Shown here one piece after another: positions 42,740-54,200 of a DNA stretch of 64,000 nucleotides. Location: positions 62,001-126,000 of the forward strand of contig JAWPHD010005600.1 in NCBI GenBank assembly GCA_037043455.1. The letters run 5' to 3'. A model generated the notes under the pieces. The model was not told where the DNA came from. It worked only from the letters and a program-made list of their open reading frames with translations, and made no database searches. Every line of letters begins with the position of its first letter. The first letter of the stretch is position 1. Both the position numbers and the translations under genes were made by a program. Source of the DNA: Cyrtodaria siliqua. Taxonomy: Eukaryota > Mollusca > Bivalvia > Adapedonta > Hiatellidae.

Positions 42740-43156
42740 TGGTATACGGACAAATGCCCCCCCCCCACCACCCCGGACAAATGCCCCCCTGCTCATTTTT
42801 GTATAGGAGGACAAAAAATGCCCCCTCATGTTTTTGTATAGGTGGACAAATGCCCCCCTGTACTTTTTACAAGGTGGACATAAGCCCCCACTGATAATTT
42901 TGCAAATTAAATACATGCAAAAGAATAATCACATAATTCACAGGTAATTCCCAGTTTGTAATTATTCAGAGCTATAAAAAAAACAAAGTGTGACCAACAC
43001 AAACAGATTAATTACTTACGAACTGGGAATATGTATCAGGGGGGCATTTGTCCTCCTATACAAAAACATGAGGGGGCATTTGTCCACCTATACAAAAATG
43101 AGCAGGGGGGCATTTGTCCGGGTGGGGGGGGGAGGGGGGGGGGGGGCATTTGTCCT
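42740..43156. mobile_element. Inverted-repeat element with GGACAAATGCCCCCC ends
   Basis: The left part repeats GGACAAATGCCCCC four times with TTTTTGTATAGG spacers. The right part repeats GGGGGCATTTGTCC the same way in reverse. Outer G/C homopolymers are long (CCCCCCCCCC at the left, GGAGGGGGGGGGGGG at the right). The middle holds a further palindrome pair, AATTCCCAGTTTGTAA and TTACGAACTGGGAA. Frames across it are artefacts. Confidence 0.88.
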
Positions 43157-43159
43157 AGA

Positions 43160-44430
43160 TTCGATTTTCATTAGTGTTAAAATTTGTTTTACTCGGTTTT
43201 TATCCTTAGGTTCTATAGTAAAATAAAAATATTTGGCAGTGTAAAACGTTGATAATTTTCAAGATTCAATTTTAAAAGATACTTTGAATCAGTTAAGAAA
43301 AATGTCATGACATATTCAGGTGTTCAAAATAAGCATGCAGTAAATACCTTAATTTTAACAATAAACTTGGTTGAACATCTAGGATAAAGACCGAGTTAAT
43401 CACCTACCAGAATTTAGAGGTGTGTCAAAGTTTTGACCAAAATAAATTCGCTATTAAAACTAGAAATTATCAACTTACTCCAACATAACAGTCTTACTAT
43501 TTCACAGGGACTGACATATTCATTTTCTTTTATTTAAAGGAGTTTGGCAGAGTCGTGGGAACAAAAAGGTATTTTCCAGACAGACTACTTAACAGACTAC
43601 TTAAATGTTTGTGCAGAATCATACATTAAATGGTTATAAATGGTCAGATATGGCTGAAAATTATCAAAAACTCCAAACTGTTGGCAAATTCTGCAAAATA
43701 GACATATAGTCTGAGCCCGAGGCTATAACTTTTTGAACAGACAGATAAAAAATCTTTAAAAGATTTATCTACCTTAGTAATTCCGTGAATACTAGTCTAG
43801 GTTACCAGATTATCGATTTAGTAAACGCTGATATTTTTCCCGCGATAATAGTGAGCATCTTTGTAAACAAGACATTAAGAGTCTAAATATGAATAGTTAT
43901 TACCTAGAGGGGTATGTTGAATTGCGAGATATTGAATATCCAATCATATAGCAACAAAACCATGTGCACACTCTTAACTGTGATGTAACCATGATTTTAA
44001 CATCAGTTGTTTCCGTAACATGTTTCGGCCTAGTCAACATAGTTTAAGCAAGAGCGATACCTTGACTGTTCAGATTTTATGGAAATGAACGGAGATATAT
44101 TTTCAATATGGCTTCCTGGGCGTTTTGCAGCAGAATACAAACATAAGAAATGAGAAATAAATAATCAATGATATTCAAAAATATAAATTGTTGATATTTA
44201 TTTATGTAGATCATCCTAGTGTAATTTCGATTTTCTTTTCCAACTAGTCCTTGCTTTAGGTTCAGACTATAAAATTCTGTTTTTGACTCTAACATTTTCT
44301 GCTAGGTGCACTATAGGTCTGAAGTACTATAAGGTATAAGGCTAAAAACTTTTAATTCTAAAAAACATTCAAAGGTGGAACTATCAATTAAAACTTGGGT
44401 TGGAATAATGAAAATTGGCCACCCTACAGC
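43160..44430. other. No recognisable gene or repeat
   Basis: AT-rich DNA between the 42.7-kb element and the MITE cluster at 44.4 kb. A short TTTATTTAAAG...AAAAAGGTATTTTCC stretch at 43540-43570 looks like splice-site-bounded DNA but has no coding support. Confidence 0.45.
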
Positions 44431-44438
44431 GATAAAGT

Positions 44439-44642
44439 TTAACCCTTAACCCACTACATGTATAAAATGGACTGTTCTTTCTTTAAATTAAGACCATTCA
44501 ATTTATGTGGCAAAAGGTTTTTTTGGGGGAAATGACTGATCAGCAGTTGGACATTGTAAACCCTGATCAGCCTCGCAGGCTGATCTGGGTTTACAATGGA
44601 CGCAATGGCTATTATAGTCATGCTTAGTGGATTAAGGATTAA
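44439..44642. mobile_element. MITE family M3, second copy
   Basis: TTAACCCTTAACCCACTACA at the left, TGCTTAGTGGATTAAGGATT at the right. Internal GATCAGCCTCGCAGGCTGAT palindrome and GGCTATTATAGTCATGC. Confidence 0.88.
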
Positions 44643-44726
44643 TGTACATACACCACTATGAAATCCTACTGGAGAGGTCTGAAAACAGTGCATTGATATC
44701 TTTGCATTATACTGTATGACTGTTAT

Positions 44727-45104
44727 CAGGGTTTTAAATTAACTTTTTTCAGCAACTAGTCCATAGGACAAGTCACCTACACAATTTACTTGTCCCAAGT
44801 CAAATTTTCTTGTCCCCGCACTTCATGTAAAAGTGATACAAAAAACAAGATCAATCATGAAAGTGACATTACATTCCCTCAGTTGCATTCCACCAATGAA
44901 AACAAGATGTTTTTTATTTGTCATTTACAATGTGCTCGCCAATGTTTTGAAATTTTTTCAGCCACAAGTTTTAAAGGTGTAAAATTCATTTTTTGTTCAA
45001 AAAATTTAGTTGTCCGTAGGACAGGTCACCTGGGACAATTAACTTGTCCCCAGTAGAATCTACATGGCACAGGACAAGGGGACAACTGTTAATGTCAAAC
45101 CCTG
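44727..45104. mobile_element. MITE with CAGGGTTTT ends
   Basis: CAGGGTTTTAAATTAAC at the left and GTTAATGTCAAACCCTG at the right are inverted repeats. GTTAT flanks both ends directly as a likely 5-bp target duplication. The interior has ACAAGTCACCTAC and ACAGGTCACCTGGGACA blocks. It ends about 95 bp before TSSC4 exon 2. Confidence 0.85.
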
Positions 45105-45199
45105 GTTATGGATGAGTTGTACAGTTCCTAGTTTTGGCTGTAACAGCCGCCCTCACTTATCACCTAACCTGAGTTTTATCATTTTTCATTTATTTTCAG

Positions 45200-45289
45200 A
45201 CAGAAGACAATGACAATGGAAACTGAACAGTCAGAACAAATGGAGGAGGTTCCTGTGTTCCAGTTCCAGAATAATAACCTCAGCAACAG
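45200..45289 (+). CDS. TSSC4: TSSC4 first solid coding exon
   Basis: Acceptor TTTATTTTCAG, donor GTGCAT. The ATG at 45210 opens MTMETEQSEQMEEVPVFQFQ then NNNLSN and two bases of Arg. The frame is also open to the acceptor (QKT), so a spliced upstream exon ending in phase 2 would extend it. Confidence 0.88.
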
Positions 45290-48200
45290 GTGCATGTTTC
45301 TTGTTGGCTGTACAGTACAGTATTTCATTTAATTTTTAAATAATTACATTTTGATTCATATTAATATTTGGCATTGATTGCCATTGTGTTTCACGTCTTG
45401 TCCAACATAGTTTATTTATGGAAACTGACTGCATCACCATCTTTCAAAGATTATATGCAGTTACGTAATGTATTATTTAGAACAACAACCTTGATAATGT
45501 GCTTCAGTTTCATATGAAAAGTGCATCTATACATTAAATTAAGCCTCATGTTACCTTCAGTTCAATTATTCTTTATGAAAGTGGTATGGAAAACGCAATG
45601 ACTCTGTTTTTCTTTGCTAAATCATAGATGTTATTTTAAATGGGGTTATAAATATAAATCAGATGAATTGTACATCGATCACATTACAAGAATTTATAAG
45701 AGTTTAAAGCATCGTATGAATTATTATTATTATACAGCAAAAACTAGACGACTCGGCAGACTCGTTTAGTTTTCCGGACTATTTCATTAACAGTAATTAA
45801 ATCTTACAGATCATGGGGCCTGGCTAAGTGCATATGCATACTGAATGTGAAACTGAAACACATAATATAGGGTTTTAACCAGGGTTTCCTCGGAAAACCT
45901 GGTTATTCAGTGATTTTGTTACCTGCGTGTCCTGTTTCCAGGACTCATAATATTTGTTAGGGACTCACAATTAAAAATATGTGCATCCACAGGAGCATAG
46001 AAATACCATCGAGGATTCCCGTATTTATATTTATAATGGCGTGCACCTATTTTCCATATCACTGTTTCTTTTTAAAATGTTGTGGTATGTCTCCCAGCAA
46101 TAGAAAGCCAGTCAACCAATAGTTATTATAATCAAGGTTGCACAAGTTCTTTAATTTTAGTGATTCGATCTTTCGGTTTGTTTTGACAGACGAGCACATG
46201 TTCTTCCGGTAAATGCTGAGCATTTACAGAGAACCGATAAAATTTCACAAAAGAAAATATGTAAGAATGATGAAATAGACTGATCTTAAGTACATCTACA
46301 GAAGATTCGGTTGATCTGGGGTTGTTTTGCTGTTGCTCTTTCTAAATGTTTGAAAATCAGCAAAAGTAGTAAATTCAGACGGTATATATTTCGGACAACA
46401 TTTAAAGAGGCACTACCTATATCTACGCGATTTTTAATGTAAAATATTAGATACTCAATATTGCTGCATTTATATGTATACAAAGCTATTTTATGAGTAT
46501 TCTAAAAAGAAACATGGTTCTTATTCCAGTTCTGTAAATTATTAACTATGATCAAAACAATATCTTGAATAAAATGCTGCCCAGCCGTTTATTCCTGCCG
46601 GAGAACTACGAGTTTTTACGATTTTCTCGGACATGCGCAATGCGATTACAAACTATTCGGCGCAGTTCCGATAGCAAACGAATCGATCGGAACTCTTCGC
46701 TAATCTGACGAGGTAGTTCCGATTGCAAACGAATAAGATCGGAAAATCTCCGCAATCGACTTGTCTAAAACAATTACGAATACAATTTCAAAAATCCGAT
46801 CTTTTCAATCCTGTTTTTCCCCAGCAAAACGCATATTACATTGGGTGAAATTATTGCCATTTACCTTTTACATAGTCCTCTTTATAATTAAGTAAAGTTT
46901 ATATCAATTGGTGGACAAAAAGATATAGGTAGAGCCTCTTTAATGTGAAACACATAAGGTCCTTTTGGTTTTTAAAATTATGGAACTACCAATATTAAAA
47001 ACCACCCAATTGAGGAAATATTTAGGTATTGTCAAAAACAAATGTGATTCACAACGGGACTAGAATTTTTTCCAAAGGACTCTTAAATCTTGAAGGCAGT
47101 GAGTCCCAGGACTCGTAACACAGTTGTAAAAAAATCACTGGTCATTAGATTGGCTATGTTGTTTGGCGTGCGGGCGGCATCTTACTCTTAGTTTTTGCTC
47201 AATTACTTTTGTTGGAAATGAGGTAATGCGATTAAACTTGCAGGGTAGGTAGCTTATATGAAAAGAAAGCTTGGGATTGCATTTGGGGTCACTGGGGTCA
47301 AGGTCGCTGTTACTAAAAATAGAAAAACGATTTCCGCTCAATACCTTTTGTTTGGAATGAGGTATTGTGATGAAACTTGCAGGCTAGGTAGCCTATATGG
47401 AAAGGAATCTTGGGATTGAATTTGGGGTCAAGGTCAGTGTTACTTAAAATAGAAAAACGATTTGTGCTCAATTACTTAAGTATGAGATCTTAGAATGAAA
47501 CTTGCTTTGTAGGTAGCTTATAAAATATCAAAAGGAAGATTGGGATTGCATTTGGGGTCACTGGGATCAAGGTCAAGGTCACTGTAACTAAAAATAGAAA
47601 AACAGATTCTGCTCAATAACTTCAGTTGGCAATGAGATATTGGAACAAAACTTGCTATGTAGGTACCTTTTATGTAAAGGAATCTTAGGATTGCATATGG
47701 GGTCACTGAGGTCAAGTTCAAGGTCAATGTAACTAAAATTAGAAAAACGGTTTCCGCTTGGAAAACATGGTTTTCGTGGAATTTCCACGTTTCTTGTATT
47801 CATATTGACACCCATAATTCGTCCAAATCGCCTCCAGTACCTTTGACACTATTACACACCATCTAGGTCATTTTCCTACTAACTGGAATAAATCATTTCT
47901 GATATATACTCTACACAGACTAACCTCTGCATCTGCCTGCGATGCTCCAGGTTTCAATTTTAACACTTATTTACTTGCTAAATGAAAGTAGATGTTTGCA
48001 GATTGCTAGTAGAAAATATTAGCACTTGCTCATTTTTGTAAGTAGTAAAAGAAACCCACTAAGTCTAAATCTACATTTGTTCACTAAACATATTCATCAA
48101 ACTTAGTAAAATAGGTGAATCGTAAGTATAATGATACATTATTACCTTGTTGCATCCAGCTGAGTGTTAAAATATCATTATTTACATGTATAGCATTCCT

Positions 48201-51200
48201 GCTACAATGAATTTAAGGCTCTAAATTATTAATTAATGCAATTGTCTTGATTAAAATAACGTAGAAAATCTTGGTACTTGCTTTTTGTCTCGCCTTTTGA
48301 AAAAATGCGAGACATAGGTGCTGCTAATGTTGGCAGGCTCGACGGCATCAACATATTGTATTATAACTTTTTTGTCCTTGGGAGTAGAATGTTCAAATTT
48401 CATATATAACCTCCTGATCATTGCCCGTCTTAATGCCAATAACTTCCAGCCTGCAACTGACCGTGGGTCCGAGTCAAGGTCACTTAAATACATGTACCAT
48501 CGCCAAATTTTAACACAAATATTGACGGTACATGTATTTGAATGACCTTGACTCCGACAATGACCAGGAGGTTATATATGAAATTTGAACATTCTTCTCC
48601 CAAGGACAAAAAAGTTATAATACAATATGTCAGCGTGAAAGTTTTGGTTAAAATTTGCGTTAAAATTTGCGTTAAAATGTTGGTTAAAGTTCTTATAACT
48701 TTGTTGTCCTTTGGAGTAGAGTGTTCAAATTTCATTTATAACTTCACTGGTTATTGTTCTTTTTATTCCAGTAACCAATTGACCCTGTGTCAAGGTCAGT
48801 TAACTCTTAAATGCATCTACCGTCTCCAAAAAAAAACGTGTTATAAAAGTGCGTTAAATTATTATAACTTTCGTTAAATTATTATAACTTTGTTGTTCTT
48901 TGGAGTAGAATGTTCACATTTCATATATAACCTCACTGGTCATTGTTTTTCTTATTTCAGCGACTTCCAGCTCTCCAACTGACCCTTGGTCAAGGTCAGG
49001 GTCACTTTAATAAATGTATATTCTCCAAATTTCACATTGTTTTCGCAGCACTGCAGCAATGTACAGTGTTCAAAACCTCATATATTCTCATATATAAACT
49101 CACTGGACATTGTTCTTGTCCAGCCATAAACTCATTGTTCTTGTCCAGCCATATACTCTGTATAGCTTTCTTCTTATTTTAAGTGCATACACATTCCAAT
49201 TTTCATGTGAGTTTTATAAAGTTTGACAGGAACTTAATTGCATTATCTTTTTTATGTAGCTACTGCAACAAGCTGGGTAATTTTATATCCTCCAGCAAAA
49301 GTTTATCAAAAGTGTGTAGCTTTGGAAGGTTAACTTTTTACTTTAATTCCAATCAGTGTAACATATATAAGGTTGTAAATAATTTGGATAAAAATATGTT
49401 TAAACAAATAACAAATCTTTCTCTTATTGGCTCATTTATTAAATTCAAAAAATATCTAATTACAAATTCCCTTAAATACTGTCTTGATAGCATTTGCCAT
49501 GGTGATTAGACTGTCAGATATAATTACCATTCTAACAGACTGCCAGATAATGAACTTCGATAAAAGCAACAGTTATTGTTACTATTTATGGAAGTTTAAG
49601 AATTAATAACAATTGAGTAAAAATGTGTCTTTCATAGCAGTATAGAACAATATTACATTAATTATATGTACATTAATTATATGAATTGACATTTCCCCTG
49701 ATAAGTGATAATTGAAGCAATTACAGTATACAGCCACCACATCACTGCGGCTTAATTTATTGTCTGCAGCTGGGTAATTTGATACTCCAGTAAAAGTTTA
49801 TCTGTATTATAAATTCTCTTAAAGGTACACATGACAATCTGAACGTTTTAAAATCACAACGTCACACTAGTTTTTCTGCATAATTTGTATTTGTTCAATC
49901 ATTAATATTAATTACACTAAAATAAATATGAAGTAAATTAATTTACATATGAGTAACTGTCGATAATAATGCACCAATAATATGTTCAACTTGTGGTAAA
50001 ATCAGTGAGAAACATTGAAAACTTAATTTATCTATATGCAAGTAGGTTTAAGGTGAATATGATACTGGATATATAATTCTAAACAATAATTGCAATGCTT
50101 CATAAACACTTAAAGATTGCCATATGTCCCTTTAAGATAATGAAATGAATTGAATGTATACAATTTGCCATTACCATTGTAACATACTGCCATGTTCTAA
50201 AACCAGCAACAGAATTACATTAATTAAAATATGAGCTGACATTTCTTGATAAAACATGATACATGCAGATTAATTAACATGTCAGTTCCTGAAACAATAC
50301 AAGTTGACAAATTACTGCAATTTTACATCAAGTCCAATGTGTATTTTCTGCAGATAGCTATCAGGTATTAAAGGGAACTCGAGTACATCAGGCTTTGGGG
50401 CCTAATTTAAAACATAATAAAGTATAAAATTATAAATTTAAGCGTGAAGTAGTCCATAAATATAGATGGAACATTAACAGTTTCCTATAATACACAGTAA
50501 CAAAAATTATAATTTACAATATCTTTAAGTCCATAGAGTACCGTATGCACTATGCATAATGTTCATTATAGACTGCCTAATCAATAACGGTAATGATGTT
50601 GTCACATTCAGTTTTTAAATGTTTGACTCCTGATAATAAGTGCTAAACAAACAATTACTAAAAACCCTCGATTTTGTCAAGATGAAGATCGCTTGAAACA
50701 TGTATGTTGGACACGTCACTTTAAGCGAGACATCATGTTGCGCGCAACTCTTGTTTTAGCAAGTGGCTAAAAATATTTAATTTGATCCTTGTGCTCAAGT
50801 TATATATACGTATGGTATTTATAACATTTACCTTTTGATTCAAAGGTGCAAGGATGTATTTGGTTGCCTTGATGAGCTTGAACTCAAACACAAAGCCTTT
50901 GAAAGAGTCCGATCAACAGAGGATTCAGAGTTGGACACAAGCTTGATTCATCAAGGTCCGAGTCAGGAAGACATGGAGACAATTAACCCTGATCATCCTC
51001 AGTTCAAACATCCAGCTTCCTTTTCAGGTATTCTTTATGAATATTTATTGAGGATCTTACACGAGTACTCATTCATTATTGAATTTGTTAAACAAATTGG
51101 CAATATGATATAATGTGAGGCTCTTGCCGAGCATTATATCATTTTTGCTAACGAGTTTAATAAATTCAATAATGGATGAGAACGAATGATAGATTCTATT

Positions 51201-54200
51201 TATCACATAACTCACATATCGACTTTTATTGCATTTTGCCTGTCGCTTTAACAAGCGAAACCGACATAAACCGTGGGAATTGGATCTTAGTCATTATCGA
51301 TATTTTTTGGCAGCGCATACTAGCCTTATTTGCATGCTTATATAACTAGTGGTATATCGAAAATATAGAATGGTGTTATTCCATTCCCACACCCTAAGTT
51401 ATGAGATAACTGTATTGGTTAAAAAAATTAAGAAAACCATATCATATATAATCTATATGGATCGCACATGTTTAGTAGAAATAGCAAAATATGAAATTCT
51501 GAAATATTTAACTAAAACTTTTTTAAGATATTTAACTTTGGTAACCTGAGTTAATTTTCAGTTCGTGGATTTTGTTATGCATAACTGGGGAACAAGTGAA
51601 CACGAGAGCAATAATAGCAAAAAAAATAATTCTGTTTGATACTGGTATCTCTAGCAACGTGTACTATTCCATCATCTCAATCACCTGAAAAATCTGCAAT
51701 GCTATAATGTATATCATGGACATTGTAAAGCTTGTAGGTTATATTGTGGTGTTCCATGTTATGGAAGTTATTTTAGCTCCTGGTTGCTTGAAACTTTTAG
51801 GATTTTCAAAAGAACATAATTATGATGTTAGTTTCAAAACTGTTGTTTATTGTTTAGGAAGAGATTACCATAGCAACAAGAAGGGAGGGAGACACGGCCA
51901 TGAAAGTGCAGGAAGCCACCAGCAGGACTTCAAAAAACCTAGGTATTCACGGCAAAATCTCATTAAAATGATATCCTAATTACGCTTTAATACTCTCCGC
52001 AATAGGCTCTGATAACATTGCCTTGGAATGTCTTCATATCAATGAAAACTCGGTCAGGTTTGAAAACCACCAATATGAGATAATAAATATCAGAGTTAAT
52101 TTAAAAAAACTGCGATATTTTACCTTGTCAACACTCTAGCGCCTACAATTTTGCATCTGATCTTTATCAAACTTGGCCGGAGCCTTAATATGAATTTGAA
52201 AAACACCAGTATTGGACCAGTAACGGAGTTATGGCCTTGATTTTCTTAAATTTAATTTATTGTGCTTCATTGAGAGGATAAGGCCTTCATTTTTCATCTG
52301 ATCTTTACCAGATTGTTAATTGTCAATGAAATGGGCCAAGTTTGAAAATCAGCTAGATCTGATTAATAATGACAGAGTTGTGGCCCTTGATTTATTGAAA
52401 ATTGCTTACTATTTTGCTTTGTTAAATCTGTAGCTACATCATAACATGTACTTCATTTTTCATCTGATCTTTATCAAACTTGGAAAGATTGTTTATATCA
52501 ACGAAAACTCTTAACAAGCTTGAAAATCAGCTAGATATGATTAGTAACGACAGAGTTTTGGCTCTTGAATTATTGAAAAATGTTTATTATTTAGTTTTGT
52601 TAAATCTGTAGCTTCTTCATTTTCGGCTGATCTTTATCAAACTTGTTCAGAATTTTAATATCAATAAAAGCTCAAACCAGTTTGAAAAGCAACCGTGTTT
52701 GATCTGACTCGTATCCATTCCTATCGCCCACACAAACATGTATACCCCACACTCTCCTCTCCCGCCCACATTTATCAGTTATCACTGGCCTTTGAATTAT
52801 TTAAAAATGTTTGTTAACACTCTAGCTCCTTTTTTAGCTCTACTGATCAGAGATCAGCAGAGCTTATGCCGTGGTGCGGCGTCCGTCGTCCGTCTGTCCG
52901 TAAACTTTTATTTGTAGCGACTTCACAGCTGAAACTACTGGATGGATATTCATGAAACTTTACAGAAATGTTGCCCATAAAGTCTAGTTGATCCTAGCAA
53001 AAATTCATGTTGATGTGAAATCCAAGATGGCCGCCAAAGCTAAAAATAGAGTTTTAAAATACAAGTTTGTAGCGACTTCTTCTTGAAAACTATAAGTGAT
53101 ATTGATATGGGCCTTTTTCTAAAATGATCAGCATGACATGATGTTGATCCTAGTCAAAAATCGTTTTGATTCAACGTTAAACATGGCTGCCAGCGGCCAT
53201 CTTTGTTTACATAGAGTTATATAGTAAAAACTTGTAGCGACTACTTCTCTGAAACTACTTGGCGGATTGTCATGAAACTTTACAGGAATGTTGCTCTTGA
53301 TGTCTAATTGATCCTAGAAAAATTTCAGGTCGGCCGGAAATTCAAGATGGCCGTCACAGCTAAAAATAGATTTTTAAAAAATAAGTTTGTAGCGACTACT
53401 TCTTGAAAACTATAAGTGATATTGATATGGGACTTTTTCTAAAATGATCAGCATTACATGATGTTGATCCTAGTCAAAAATCGTTTTGATTCAACGTTAA
53501 ACATGGCTGCCAGCGGCCATCTTTGTTTACATAGAGTTATATAGTAAAAACTTGTAGCGACTACTCCTCTGAAACTACTTGGCGGATTGTCATGAAACTT
53601 TACAGGAATGTTACTCTTGATGTCTAATTGATCCTATCAAAATTTCAGGTCGGCCGGAAATTCAAGATGGCCGTCACAGCTAAAAATAGATTTTTAAAAA
53701 ATAAGTTTGTAGCGACTACGTCTTGAAAACTATAAGTGATATTGATATGGGACTTTTTCTAAAATGATCAGCATGACATGATGTAGATCCTTGTGGAAAA
53801 TTATTTTGATTCGACGTTAAACATGGCTGCCAGTGGCCATCTTTGGTTACATAGAGTTATATAGTAAAAACTTGTAGCGACTACTTCTCTGAAACTACTT
53901 GACGGATGTTCATGAAACTTCACAGGAATGTTGCTCTTGATGTCTAGTTGATCCTAGAAAAATTTCAGGTCGGCCGGAAATTCAAGATGGCCGCCACAGC
54001 TAATAATAGATTTAAAATAAATAAGTTGTAGCGACTACTTCTTCAAAACAATAAGAGATAAAACTCCTAATCAATATTAATAAATAATTAACTTGGAACA
54101 CGAAATGTCATTTGCCAAGAATGTTCAACAAAGTGAAATATATTGATTAAAATCTTGTTGTGTTGCTTTTCCGCTGATCTTGCCATCCTTATTCAGAATA

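Noticed and set aside
43540..43570. A 29-bp microexon that could link 42276-42515 to the 45200 exon
   Set aside because: Splice-like borders exist, but no donor of the required phase is found in the upstream segment and nothing supports the peptide.
47135..47815. Repeated minus-strand frames with SDLDPSDPKCNP
   Set aside because: Frames through a diverged tandem repeat containing GGGGTCACTGGGGTCAAGG; no independent gene evidence.
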